Positions 11,971 through 24,621 are shown, counted from the first letter of the stretch. The stretch is DNA of 64,000 nt from Membranipora membranacea (GCA_914767715.1 OU612074.1:4417501-4481500), one strand, 5' to 3'. Made by a program: numbers and translations. Notes: a model not told the origin generated them from the sequence alone.

Positions 11971-12625
11971 CCGTATGGTCGCGTATTGTAGCTGCGTGGC
12001 TAATGTCCATGAATGGTTAAAACTTAGTCAAGTATACCGCGGTTATAATAAGGGCATTGTTTCCAAATTCTATAGGCAGGCGGCTAATGAGTGAACATAC
12101 ATACTAACTCTGTTGGGTACCACTCAGTTGTAACAAGCTAGCAGCAACTACATATCTCTTATTTTTATTAACAATATACGACCTCAGAGGAGACATATAA
12201 AACTGTTGAGCTCAATGTATTGACGTTCAAGGTCAAGCAGTTGTTGCCTCGTTACACCTACATAAATTTATCATCCAATTAGAAACGATCTGACCAATAG
12301 TTAACCAATTCTTCTTCCCAACAATTCGATGCCACTTCTTATTATTAATGGCAGACAGAAATGTATCAAAATGTTTTGTTTTGAAGAAGTTAGTAGGACA
12401 GCTGTGTGCTGTGGTCAGGTTCTTTGCAGTGTGGTGGGAGGACATTAGCATGTTACATATAGTGTGCATACTTCTTGATCATTATATTGCCTGGGCGGCT
12501 AGATATTGTGGTTCAATGACAGTGGGCTTGCTGGTGTGACATGGCTAAAATCTGTGTTTTGTGTCCCAAATTAATCCAGGCCTGTTCACCAAAAAGCCGC
12601 GTGGTTACAATACGCGACCTTACGG
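11971..12625. mobile_element. TA-flanked inverted-repeat transposon (MITE)
   Basis: A 655-bp element with terminal inverted repeats of about 30 bp: CCGTATGGTCGCGTATTGTA on the left and the complement of CCGTAAGGTCGCGTATTGTA on the right, each directly flanked by TA. The TA duplication suggests a Tc1/mariner-type or other TA-targeting element. The inner ORFs (12233-12469 minus, 12348-12539 plus) are not recognisable as transposase. Confidence 0.75.
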
Positions 12626-12629
12626 TAGT

Positions 12630-13847
12630 CTATTTGGTGTCTCTAAAAGCTAAACATATACCATACCGAATTCTCATCAATCATGGGACACCACCATTAC
12701 CCTACAATTATGTGATTAACTTATTCCACTATACCTATGTGGAATTGTAAGTTAATATCAGGCATAATTTGTATTAATATCAATCTTTTCTACCCCTATA
12801 TTCATTTTATTTCATTCAAATTAACATTTTCGCCAGCAACATGAGAAAGTTATTTACCCCTTTTTGAACCGACCTAGTTCTGAAATATACAAGCAATTTC
12901 CCACCACCATTTAACCACCACTCTCTGGCTCACAAATCTAACCGCTGGTACTTTTCCATTTCCGAACTTGTCTACCCAAAAGTCTTGTGAGATTTTCACC
13001 CACAAAACTTAATTCATTAATGGGGTGCAGAGTCTAAGTCTGCGGCATCTGTTCTAAAAACGATGCGGAAATAAATGTGGAAAATACAGAGTTGTTTACA
13101 TCTAAAGAACTCATTTTTTCTTGAACAATGTGACAAGGCTCAGTTATTTAATAACACAGTAGTGTGTTATAACCTGTAAAATTTACTAACTATAACCTGG
13201 CCTTTAAGCCTCATATTTTGTAGTTATCTTATCTTACCTCTAGCATTATCTAGTACCACGGCACGCCATATGGCGAGTTATGCTAATTTACTTATCTCGT
13301 CAGTTCGCGGGTTTTTCTCGTTCCTATTATTCTAAATAACTGAAGAAACAAATCGTCTTTTCCCAATTACCACCCTCCCACCCTAAAGTACTACCTAATG
13401 TTACTATATTTCTCAGTGTGTGAAAGGTGACTTGGGTGCATGTGTGGTTGGTGCTAAATTTTCCGCCTTTTCTAAAGTATCAAGGCCGCTTTTCCTCCTA
13501 TAAAGTTTTTGCCTGCCCATGCTGTTCTCCAGCAACTTACTGTACTTACTTAAACATTTTATTTCTAAGTTATTGGGGTTAACCAGGAAATGGCGTATTA
13601 GTCGCCCCCTTCCTATAGGGGAACCCCCAGCTATCTTGTTAATCATTGAGGTAAATGAAAAACATGTTTAAGAGGTTCTCTAAACTAAATTTATATCTAG
13701 CTATTGTGATAGTGAGAGGGCTGTTATACAAATAAATGATCTAAAATTGCTTGCTGACACTGTACCACAATAAAAACAAGTGAATCAATGTGAAGGCTGC
13801 TAGAACTTGAGTGAGCAGACTAACAGCCTGTCGCTGACATGTTTTAG
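12630..13847. other. Intergenic/intron sequence, no gene seen
   Basis: Mostly AT-rich. A stretch at 13700-13790 (gagggctgtta...gcttgctgac) is a diverged copy of the sequence at 1370-1440 and 26940-27010, so module Z sequence also precedes the TRIM exons. A minus-strand ORF at 13413-13646 has no recognisable motif. Confidence 0.45.
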
Positions 13848-16800
13848 GGGGGAATCATGAGCAGTCAGACTGATCCTAGCAGTGTGTTAGAAGATCATAT
13901 CTCATGTCCTATCTGTGCAGAAGTTGTGCCTCTAAGGATACCTCCATGTCAGCATCTCATATGTGACAACTGTATAGGTGAGATTATTTGTAATTGACTC
14001 TTTGCCCTCTCATTGACTGAATTTTCTAAGAAATTTAGACCCTACTTATTGAGATGTTCTCTTGTCCAAATGGATTTTTCTATTTATTCTATTCTCGTGA
14101 ACAGGTTATTCGCTGAGGAAAACTTCTTTTTCAGCCTGCGTATGTTTTTACCAGTTATCCCTTCTTTGCTAATAGAGTATAGCCATTTTCAGAATTACCA
14201 CAGATACTCAAGCCAATAATCAAACACCAGCATTGTCAATTGGAATGATAATTTCTCGTTTGATCACTCCTTTTCCATTTTTCTTAATGTATTATTTCAA
14301 TAGGAAGCTGGAGTGCCCGCTCCAAATCGAGGGATAAATTTAGCTGCCCAACATGTAGGAAGGATTGTGATGTTAACCTGCCTGTGCTCAGAATCTTAGA
14401 GAATATCAAAGATTCACTCCTAAGCAAAACTCCTTGTAAGTACATATTTATTCAAATTACGCTGTGACAAACTTTGTGTACAAAATACCCAACATGATAT
14501 ATCTGAGAAGAGCAGAATCACAATGAGTATTTAAGAGTCGATACTAAGCAAAGCTCATCGATGGAACAATCAATACCTAACAAATTATATGCTGAGGGGG
14601 TATGAAGGCATTTTATTGTTGCCCTTTATATAAAATTGTAAATGGGTGAATTGTACAGTATACCAGTGTGGAAAGGGACAATCACTAACTTGAGCAAAAC
14701 TTTATGAGCTGATTATAAATTTTTGTTTTTGTATTTATGCAGGGAAAGATTCAGGAGTATGCGATACTTCTAGTTGTAAGCGCATGGTAGATTTTCGCTG
14801 CAGTGATTGCAAGAAATTTATCTGTTTTAAGTAAGTTAAACAATTTTGTCAAATGTTTTGCAACAATTCCATTGAAATTCAAGTCTTCCCCATCCTCATA
14901 GAGTAGAAAAATTGTGAAATTCCGGTCTAAATGTTTTGAATTTTTACTTGCTCAATGGATGTGATACTTCTGAAATAATCTGAGCATTTAGAACGTCATT
15001 GTTTTCTTAAAGACTTAGTTTGAGGCTGCTCTTTTGTATCACATCTGATTCTCCATATTCTATTCTATCATGTGAGCGATTTTCAGCTTCAGAATCCAAA
15101 TATTGAGGAAGTTATTGCCTCTCAAACTTCCAGGGTGATTGCCTTCAATCGGCATTGGGAATAAGCGGATGTTTCCCCTGGGGTACGTCACAACCATAGA
15201 CATGTGCTTTGTCTATGGTCATACTTATTATGAGTTAATACACTAATAATCACACAGATATGATGGGAACCGAACCCGGGTCCACAAACCTATAGGCAAC
15301 GACGCTACCATCGCGCCACTTTGACCAACTAGGTGAGGCTGTAGACAATATAGCTCAGTGTTAGCGGCGTTGGCTGCAAAGCCATTTGGACCTGGGTTCG
15401 AGGCCGTTACAGATCTGAACATTTTGATGATCAACATATTTATTAGTGTATCGTAATAAGTATGATGGTTGTGACGTACCATAGGGATTGCCGGCTGATT
15501 CTTACTGCCGATAAATTGCCGTCACCTTGGAGGTTTGAGAGGCCATAGCTTCCTCAATATTTGGATTCTAAAGCTGGAATCCACTCACATGATAGAATAA
15601 AATATGGAGAATAAGATGTTATACAAAAGAGCAGCCTCAAACTAAGTCTTTAAGCTAGAGCCACTGAAGTTCTGGCTCTCTAGGCAATGTAAATCATGGA
15701 TATAAATTTTATTTTTATCTCAGATGCAGTAAGCATGGATTCTGTGAGGCTAGTGTCAGACATTCTGGTTGCAAAGAGGTACATGAACTGGAGGTTGAAG
15801 CTGAGCAGAAATTATTTCAATGGAAACAGTCTATAACAAAGCAGGTAGTCAACAACAAAAGTGTTATCTGTGTGCTGTGAAGATGTCAGACTATTTTTTA
15901 TATGGGCCAAAAAACATCTTATCCTGCTTATACCTGCTTACGAATAGCAAGGTACTGGGAACGAAACGCTTGAAAGCATGAGCAGTGTTGAGGTCATAAT
16001 TCTTTAGTCACACATTGTCATGACCAGTATTATTACACTGTACTTGGGTTAATGTCGTTATCATGCGATAGCCTACCCTTATTGCCACAATAAACTCAGA
16101 TGTTCTACGATAAACTTTTTAGTTCTCACTAACAGTACAAATACCAGATATTATGAATAGCTATACTGCCTCATTACTTTAAAAAGATGAGCAGGGTATT
16201 TCTTATAGGAACTCAAGGACATTTATGTTCAAATAAAATATTTTAGCAATACAGCTGTGCTCTCGAGCCATAGTGACCAGCATATTTATACAAATCTTCT
16301 TTCTCGATTTCTACTCGTCAATTATTTTGAGATAACAAAAAAATTCACCACCCAGTCGATTCCTGAAACAGGCCATATTCCTTTTTTTCAGATTGAAAAG
16401 CTGAGAAATCTACTTGAAGATGTGGAATGTGTCTGGGACAAACACGAGGATGCTGTTAATCGCATATTGTTGGTCGAGCAACTAGGTACTGTAGAAAATA
16501 TTAATTTCTAACCCAATCAGTATACTTGCATTAATCATCTTCTCTTTTCTACCAAGCCCAGTTAAAAAATAACATAGCTGTGGATAGATAGCAGTTTGTC
16601 CTTCAAATCCATTGAGTAAACAGAGTCTGTTAAAATTCTGAGATAATCTGGAAGCTAATTTGGAAGAGACTTTTCAAATGTTGTCCATAGAGTGATTATG
16701 GAATATTCATGGTTGAAACTAAGGTAAATACATAGATAATGCTTTACACAATGCTATCTATCTGACAATGAACTACTTTATTTTTAAGGAAACCAAACAG

Positions 16801-18217
16801 ATGTTTTTGAAGATGAGCCATATATGGTGGGGATGGGCAAGATCTCAATTCAATCAACTCCTACAGAAGCTTCTTATATCAAACAAGTCACTGGGGTAAA
16901 AATAAAATCATGCTTCAACATCATCAAACCCACCAGAGAGCCGGAGATAAACAATGGGATGAATACAAAGAAGGCAGGTGCAACGGTACGCAAAAAACAC
17001 GTTTAACTGGAGAAAAGTTTCACTTGCGCAGTCAGTAAATTTGACCAAAAAAAGATTTTGGCGGTATGACAAATGCAGAAAGCTATATTTAAAGTAACTC
17101 ATTTGTTGTTGATAGATGAAGTAGTAGGAAAACCGTCAGCATTGTGACATGTTGAAAATAATAATGCGTTTTACTTTATATTATCTACAGAAACTAGAGT
17201 ACACATTATCAGACACAGTAGCCCAGAGTACATCATCAGCCTCACATCAAACTTTCTCGGAGGATATCAGTGAAACCCTGAATAAGTTATTACTGATAGA
17301 CTCAGCTCCCAACGTGACTGTCTTTGACTGGATCGACGGTAACCTGACGGCTGAGAAACGAAAAGAACCCAACTTCATAAGATCTCTAACTCAAACAGTC
17401 GCCAAAGCTTGCATCAGTGAGTTTTCAGCCTACTTAGCAACTGAAGCCAAAATTTCCTGGCATATATCGTGTTTGAATTATGATTTGTCAATTATAAATT
17501 GTTTAGATTTGATTCACTAAACAGCCGCTAACCACCCTGAGAAACAGCTATCAAGAGATTAATTGACATTTTACTGACCATGACGTTGATTCTTTACTCA
17601 ATTCCCTCTCTTAGTGTTCTTTTTCCACGGTCACATCATTGTACATTGTGCGCTTTTGTTTGCAGAGTCTAGCGAGTTGCAAGAGGAGACTTTTAGGGAT
17701 CGCGCTCCCATATTATTGAAGTATTATGACGGTAAACCCGATACAGAGTTGGCTGCTCTCAATGCACTAGAGGAATTAATGGATGAGCTGCAACACCCTT
17801 CCAGTAAGTCGATAAATATGTCAAGCGTGATAGAAAAGGCTGCAAATACCCCCATTTGTCTTATTTCTTCAGAGTTGGCAAAGCATGTTATTTTTATCAG
17901 AACTATGCAGGACACAAGAATCACTTTAGTTGTCATTGATGTGTTTAGCTGTGATGTATCTGGTATCCAAATAGCATACCTATCGCAATTCTAACTGAAG
18001 CTGCAGAGATAGTCTCACCGTCTCACTCTCACTTATCAAACTGTCACATATATTTTTCCGTTTTATTTTAGAATTGCTCAGCGATATCTGTTATGCTCTC
18101 TCTGAAGAAGAGTTGATATCAGACGATTCATTCTTCGACTGGGAGCAAAATAGTAAAAATGGAATAGCTATCAAATCTGTATCACAATTCTTCCAATGGT
18201 TACGGACTTCTGATTAA
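13848..18217 (+). CDS. TRIM-like RING/B-box/coiled-coil protein continuing into eIF4G W2 domain
   Basis: Nine exons: 13848-13977, 14304-14435, 14743-14830, 15724-15844, 16392-16485, 16789-16985, 17191-17416, 17666-17803 and 18072-18217. All phases agree, giving 420 codons plus stop from the ATG at 13857. Residues about 17-65 form a C3HC4 RING (CPIC, CQHLICDNC, CPTC), the E3 ubiquitin-ligase module that recruits E2 enzymes. A Cys/His cluster like a B-box follows (CDTSSC, CSDC, CFKC, then H..H), then a short charged helix (EVEAEQKLFQWKQS, IEKLRNLLEDVE) that could be a coiled coil. The last three exons are the eIF4G W2 domain. Joining residue 251 to W2 needs the donor ACG|gtacgc at 16985, which is weak but preserves phase 0. 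Alternatives are a TRIM gene ending near 17005 followed by an orphan W2 fragment, or a longer gene, because the N-terminal eIF4G exon at 11876 also ends in phase 0 and could splice to 13848. The TRIM exon series is well supported; the fusion is inference. Confidence 0.6.
15006..15654. mobile_element. Head-to-head inverted pair of tRNA-derived SINEs (long palindrome)
   Basis: A 649-bp inverted repeat inside the third intron of the TRIM-like series. Outer arms of about 210-245 bp (15006-15250 and 15440-15654) are complementary with modest divergence and an insertion of about 22 bp in the left arm near 15197. The centre holds two tRNA-like heads pointing apart: one on the minus strand (about 15255-15335, B-box gggttcggttcc) and one on the plus strand (about 15345-15415, tagctcagtgttagcg and gggttcgaggc). 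The heads are diverged copies of each other, so the structure is one SINE family inserted twice or inverted-duplicated. Confidence 0.75.
17191..18217 (+). other. EIF4G: eIF4G W2 (MNK-binding HEAT) exons of copy A
   Basis: Three exons encode the end of eIF4G. Landmarks are [57 protein letters not shown] and [25 protein letters not shown] before the stop at 18215-18217. They correspond to the W2/HEAT-3 domain of eIF4G1/3, which in vertebrates binds MNK kinases. They match copy B at 36420-37457 closely. The MIF4G and MA3 exons that should precede them are absent from this copy. Confidence 0.85.
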
Positions 18218-18405
18218 ACGGCTTAATTTCTTCAAATTACTGCATGAAATACTGAGTTGGGAGTACAAAACGAAATGTTCTTTAAAATACTGACGTTTGT
18301 ATTCCCTAAGTTTTCCATATGTAGAGGAAAACTCCCAACTCTTACTGAGCAACTTGGAATGGTGCTATAAGCTTACCATTACAACCAATATTATTATCAA
18401 TATGG

Positions 18406-18920
18406 TATATATATATATATTCCATGTTTATTCTGGAGAAGAATAAGTCCTTAGGACTTGTACCCAGAAAACAGAAAAATTGATAAAAATATGGTGTAGA
18501 ATTAAAAAGACATGTAACTAAAAATCAAGAACAATGACAGGTAAAATTACAACGTACACGCAGGCATTAATTAGCAGTAAAACATTACACAAGTTGATAC
18601 ACAATAGCTAGGAAAAGAAAAGTTAGAACAATGTAGCAGTAGGCTAAAATGAAATGATAAGAACTGACTCATTAATTGAGAAGTTTGAGGACGTGGCTCC
18701 GAGTGGCATTTTTGAATGTAGCAAGGGATTGACTCAGCTTAACATGATTGGGTAATTCGTTAAACTTCTGAGCACCGATATTAGCTAAAGCAATTCTAAA
18801 ATTTTCCTTGGATAGTCTAAACCCAGAACTTTTAGCAAGCCGAGTTTCACTAGTTAATTTCTCGGGGAGCAGATTGGTATCAATTATTGGGACTAAACTA
18901 TTAACAATTTTAGTATATGA
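18406..18920 (-). mobile_element. 5'-truncated LINE (CR1/L2-like 3' end) insertion
   Basis: This insertion is absent from the matching position of copy B (37650). On the minus strand it encodes a LINE ORF end (about 18930 to 18681) with SKENFRIALANIGAQKFNELP and SLATFKNATRSHVLKLLN before a stop, the usual C-terminus of LINE RT ORFs. A short 3' UTR ends in aataaacatgga followed by a (TA)n microsatellite, as in LINEs with microsatellite tails. No RT catalytic domain remains. Confidence 0.7.
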
Positions 18921-20718
18921 TGATAATCTATGAATTCTGTCAATTTAGATGTTTTTTGTCCGAATTTATTCCTTGAAGCCTCCTAATCTATATTCAGGCT
19001 CATTTCTGCCCTATAATACAGCAAACTTGAACTTTTTTCCAGGGGCACCAAACAAAATATGGGGAAAACTTCTTAACAGGGAAGTAATGTCCCACAAAAT
19101 GAGGTAAGCTCTGACTGAAGGGGTCAAATACTTTCCCTCGGGCCCTCTGCATGGTATTTTGATTTTTGGAGAAAGCATGCACTCAATAGTAATTTATTTT
19201 CAGTTAAAATAATATTATGATATAGCTGATATGGATAGTATTTCACATGATTTAAACATAGACAATTGATGTTGTTGCTTTTATAAATAATGATGCAGAG
19301 ATTTTGTCTATGACTGAACTGTAATGCACAGTTGATGTGTGACTGATGTCTATTATACTGCATTCAATTATAATATTATTAAATAAAAATAATGATCCCC
19401 TGGAGTATCTAGTTCTATCAATGTATGCCAGAATGTATATGGTTATTCAGGAGCTCAGCCGGAGAGATTGTTAAACTGGCGAAGCTATACATAGAAGCCA
19501 TATGAGGAACTCTGACATTCTTCAAAAAACTAATGATTTTGTGTCAACTCTGGTCACAGAGAATGAGAGTTCCTGATAAATGAAATTGTCCCCTCAGCAC
19601 AATGATTATCAGCTGAACATGATTGGCAAAATGAGTCAACAAGATCTGACACATGCTACATGATAATCAACTCTTCAAGATTCAATCATATTATTGTTTT
19701 TTGGATTGCTTTCGTTTTTGGGAAATCGAAAAACAGTCAACTCAGTTTGGTCGTCTCAGTCATCCGCTTTGGTCAAATGGTTGTCCCAGTTTGTACGACA
19801 ACCAGTAATCGCAGCCTCAGGATTGTTGAGGGGACCAATTTTAAGCACACACTTCCTTATTACAATAGGGAGTTATTGATTAACTACTCAGTTATTAGTA
19901 CCAGCATCTTTGGAATTTTCTGCTCAGATAATGAAGTGTGACAACTTCAGCTCCACAACTTTATTTTTGTGCTTTTGTCAGTTTGGAATTTTGGATTCAT
20001 GTTTTAAACATGCTGTTGATACACTAGTTCAGCACAAAGCGCTTATGACTTGTATATATCACTGCAAATGCCTTGGCTTGATGGGTCCGCGTCTTTTCAC
20101 TTTCATTTTGTATTGGTGATGAACTTACTGCTCAGTTTTCCTCAAAGACATTCAGACATCACATTCCGTGAAATGCTAAATCATTGTATCATTGATGAGG
20201 AGATGTTGTTTGAGAAGGTGAGAGAGTTGGTTTTGCTTGTCGTCGGGATTACTGTTTTAAAGAGATAAGTCCGAATTGAGAATGTTGCCGCATGTATATC
20301 CTCTGATGCGGAGTTTATCTGTGTATATTGAAAACAATTTGGGGTCAGCTCGCAGTTCTGTGGGCTTTCTGTCGACATGATGGTTAAAGCTGCCTTCTTT
20401 CCCGATGATGTAACTTATTGTTGGCTCTAGGTACATTTAGCTGAAAATGTGTGGGTGTAAGTCGGTCTGTAGCAATTTGTTTATTAGTACTGCCAATGAT
20501 TTCGTGTTGACATCACTCGTAAAACCTTTGAAGAGAAAATGCCCCTTCAGCTCGATACATATATTCACCCGAGAAGAATAAAGTGTTTGCAGAGAGAAAA
20601 GTTTGCGAATTAGAGCACACTTGAGATTGCTAAATTTCATGATAACATTTAATAAACCTCTTTAAATTATGTAGACTCCAACTACAGTGAGCCAAAGTTT
20701 AAGTTTTAAGCTAGCTCA
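18921..20718. repeat. Paralogous module R1, copy 1
   Basis: Non-coding region downstream of W2 copy A, repeated downstream of W2 copy B (37650-40810) and again at 43303-45930. Shared landmarks are tgataatctatgaattctgt, ggggtcaaat, gatcccctggagtatctagt and cagtttgtacgacaacc. Relative to the others this copy has lost about 250 bp after cgacaacc (19803). ORFs are short and not conserved between copies. Confidence 0.75.
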
Positions 20719-21163
20719 CATTAAGTCACCCCTACTAGCTCGGCGGAAGACTAGCCAACTTTGAGTTTCTCTCTCTCATTCTTGCAGTACTAACTGAAAC
20801 TCACTCACCCACACTAGTAGTAGTCCATGGCCAATAATCCCTACTCAATTAAAATTGATAGATAGACTGGACCCACTTATTCATCATCACAATACTTATG
20901 CTCTAATTCTAACTGGTTGTCAGTGAGAGTGATACAACTCTCATGAGATTTGGAAATTTACACAATAGCACACTAGGCCTATCACTATGATCACTGAAAA
21001 AGGTTCGGTTATTCAAGGACATGTTGCTTTTAAGTAGGTTTTTTAGTGAGATGGGACTGGAAATATCACTATTACAAATCAGTTACATCTATCATTATAA
21101 AGCAAGCATGCAACTACTTACTATGACTCCCCAGGCTGTTTCACATTTGCCTTAATTTACCAG
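20719..21163. repeat. Diverged module Z core and unique sequence
   Basis: The word attaagtcacccc at about 20723 and the following agctcgg..agactagcc are a diverged copy of the module Z start. The rest up to the hAT-associated exon is unassigned. Confidence 0.45.
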
Positions 21164-23957
21164 GAGGAAAACTGATCTTGATACTGAGGACAATAAAGCT
21201 AGCACCTCATCTACAGCCAACCAGGTAGTAATTATTCAGGTAAGAATGGTTGATCGCATCAACTGATAGACACATGTGTTGATTTTTGGCTCGTTAGTTG
21301 TCACAGATGCAGCCTTTTGAGACTATGAAACGCTATTTGGGATCGGTCAAGGTTGTATGTAGTTTCGTCCTGTATTATAATAGTCATAATATGATTATTA
21401 TATAACAGAACGAAACTACATAGTCAAACTCTGTGTGGTGGCTAAGCTATGCTAGTGCACACATGTTTTACATAATGTGTACTGTTGTAAGTGGAACATG
21501 AATCAGATGTGATGATAATACCAAATATCTGTGATAACATTATCCATGTCAACTATAATTTACCATAGGATGAACAAGAGACTGGTAGCCAGACTACAAA
21601 TGATACAGAAACAACTATAGAAACACCAGTAAGACACACAAATATGTTACAACCTATTGTCGAAGATTCATAGGATGTCAATTTTATTCGCTTCAAATTC
21701 TTATTCCCTTGTAATAGAAAAAAAATTATGGAATACTGTGGTAACTGTATCTTGCCCAGCATAGTCAAAATGAAGCAATTTTGATATGATATTCACGCTA
21801 AAGTTCGGGTTAATTATTTACCAATTACAATATGCATCAGATAGTTTTTTTTTTAATTCACATGGCACTTATACAAGTCAACAATTCTCTTATAAACCTA
21901 CGCTACGTTTTGCTTATTTACAGGAGACAAACAAAATCTTGTCCATCTACACACCTGATGAGTTCGAAGACAAATGTAGGGAGTATCCATGGCTCACGAC
22001 AGGCAAAGAGGGCAGGCTGCTTTGTAGCACATGTATAGAGGTGAGCGCCCTCAAGATTGATCAGGCTAAGGGTGTGTACATTCGCAGCCAATGGGTGACA
22101 GGTGGTGTATGTGGTAGTGGAGATGATGTATCAAAACAGAAGACATCTATAAGTCGTAAGATTTTTTACCACAGAAAATCTGCGACACACATTAAAGCTG
22201 AAGGGATTTTGCATCAGGCAAATAAAGAACAGTTGGAACAGGGTTTCAGGGAACAAAACAAGGGCCAATTTGAGACTACTGAAAGACTGATTCGGTCAGC
22301 ATATGCTATGGCCAAAAACAATAGACCATATGTTTCCTATCAGGCGTCCTGCGAGTTGCAGCAAGCCAATGGCTTGGATATAGGTACTTGTTTACATTCC
22401 AGATATGCTGGAACTGCTATGATAGATAGCATAGCAGAAGATATGATAAAAATTCTTTGTGAGTCAATAATTAAAAACTGCAAGCGCATAAGCATTATGC
22501 TGGATAATCCACCACAGTCAGCAGGAAGTCCTGTCGGGTAGTGTATGTAAGATCAGCATGTCCTCAGAAAAACTCTGATGAGAGTCAGTGTTTTGCATTC
22601 CCGTTGGGTTTAGTTGAACTGCCATCCCTGAAGTCTCAGAATATCACAAAGTGTACTCTGAAGCTTTTAGCTGAGCATGGCTTCACAGATGAGTATTTAG
22701 CCTCAAATCTAGTGGGTGCATGCTCAGATGGTGCTTCTGTGATGCTTGGAAAGTACTCAGGTGTGCTAACCAAGCTGAAAGAGACACATACAAAACATCA
22801 TATTCTGGCATTGTATGTGTCACAGAGTAGAGCTTGCCATAGGTGATGCGGTTAAATCTGACAAACTCTACTCTGTATTTAGCCAAAGCCCAAAAGCTCA
22901 GCGTGAGCTTGAAGACTGCGCTCTTCAAGTTCATTCAGAGTTGCTAAAGATAGGTAGGGTGCTGGATGTATGTTGGGTCGCATCTAGTTTTAGTGGTTTA
23001 CAAGCTGTCTGGAAAAGCTACTCTGCCCTTCACAAATTTATGACCACCTCTGACACAGCTACTAATTCAAAACATAAATCTATGTGTGAAGGTCTGAAAA
23101 ATATTCTCGCATCTGATGGGTTTGTACACAACCTAGCTGTTATGTTAGATGCATTAGAGGCCATTTCTGATCTGTCTAAGTCTCTACAGCGTGAGAACTG
23201 CTCACTTGGTGAGGCTTATGGTATGGTTACCCGTACAATCAGGGATTTGAGGCTACAAAAATCTGATGCGAAAGGGCATTATTGTTTCCTCTACGAGTAA
23301 GCTTCAGCAGGGGGAGAATTCAGAGGTGTGACTTTGGATGGCAATCGCCACAGCATGCTAAATAAATCAGCTTTCCTCCAAGCTCTGATTGACAACTTAA
23401 ATAGCAGGCTGTACACCCAGGTTGGTTTTTCAAACCACCAGGAAGAAATAGATGTACTGAACCCACAAAAGTGGCCAACGGGTGTTTTGAGCCCATGGGT
23501 AAAAGGTGAGACCCAGCTGGGTTCACTTTGTAAGAGACTATCTGTAGACTTTGGGACCGTTAGTGGGCATTTTAGAGATTTTGTTGACAACCCAAACACT
23601 CAGCCCGCAAAAATCACTGAGCTAAAAACTATCATAAATACACTGCCAGACAGCAGTGCTGACTGCGAACGAGGGTTCTCGACCATGTATGTCATTTGTT
23701 CTGATTTACGAAATAGCCTGACTGTCACACATATAAGCAACTTAATGTTCATTTCTTTGGTGGGGCCACCGGTCAGCAAATTCAAGCCTAAACGCTATGT
23801 TGACCGATGGCTCTTATCTCATAGACATGCAGATTACAAAAAGAGAGAGCTTAACGTGAAGATTGTGCACCCCAAGAGCGGTACCAAATGCTCTGGGAAT
23901 TATTTTGACTTTTGTGTGTCAGAAAGTTGCAACGGATTTGTAACACAACGCTATTAA
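21164..23957 (+). pseudogene. hAT transposase-derived gene of KIAA1586/ZNF862-like type, decayed
   Basis: Two short Ser/Thr/Glu-rich exons (21164-21239 and 21569-21628) precede the main body, which starts at the acceptor tttacag|GAG (21924); all join in phase 0. The body has YTPDEFEDKCREYPWL and LLCSTC (zinc-binding N-terminal part), then a DDE-core region (VGACSDGASVMLGKYSGV, CHRVELAIGDAVK) and a C-terminal hAT dimerisation motif (LPDSSADCERGFSTM..., LMFISLVGPP, DRWL). These are the marks of hAT-derived genes annotated as KIAA1586-like or ZNF862-like. The reading frame breaks at about 22530, 22803 and 23296, so a full transposase is not encoded. No terminal inverted repeats with 8-bp duplications were identified. 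It could be an old hAT copy or a decayed domesticated gene. Confidence 0.75.
21355..21421. other. Short hairpin-forming inverted repeat
   Basis: Arms of about 27 bp (tatgtagtttcgt... and ...acgaaactacata) surround an AT-rich loop of about 13 bp, in the intron between the two small exons upstream of the hAT body. It may be a tiny foldback element. No function is apparent. Confidence 0.55.
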
Positions 23958-24621
23958 TAGTTTTTTAATAGTTATACCCTTTTAGTTTATTAGTTTTATT
24001 TCAATTTTATAGAAAACCTGTCAGCGCTAGCTGGTAAGTCAAAAATTTATATTTATATGTTTTTGTTCTTCTAACAGCTTTCATAATATAACTCTCAACC
24101 TAATCATGTCGCTAGTGGGTGGTATGGTGGTTTTGTTCCATGTGCCTGTCTTATGATGTCCTCGCTTCAAGCTAACAATTTAAGAATCTTAACAGCGGCC
24201 CTTTGAATGTCGTAAGGACTTGATGCCTCTCAGTGATTACGAGTTTGAGATGTTTGAAAAACCTGCTTTAAACTGTTTACTACTCATAATGGTAAGTTTG
24301 ACCCCATGATATTGTTACTGGTAATCATTTATGATTGTAAGAGAAATAACACATGTATATCTGATTGCATAATTTCACTGTGAAATGGATAGATTTACTC
24401 TATTTTGCTCCCTCATCTCAGAATTTTTCCGAGGCAGGAGGCCGCTCTGCCGCCCCTCCCGCACCCACCCCGGCGTCAGGCAGTTGGCCTGACATTGTTG
24501 GGATACTGAGTTGGGGTAAGAAAATTTTCCTCTCAACACCACTGGCTATATCCAATGTCTCGATGTCCTGGGAAATGCAAGGAAAAATTTTCCTCATGCT
24601 ACAATAGATTTGTACAAGGTT
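23958..24621. other. Unassigned sequence with a GC-rich patch
   Basis: No gene was recognised. A GC-rich patch at 24425-24490 (cccctcccgcacccaccccg) resembles the reverse complement of GC-rich patches at about 31475-31520 and 51900-51960, suggesting a shared repeat. Confidence 0.35.

Noticed and set aside
15345-15415. A tRNA-Cys-like gene
   Set aside because: A- and B-box words and a TGCAAA loop are present, but the acceptor and anticodon stems pair poorly and a mirrored copy lies next to it; it is a SINE head.
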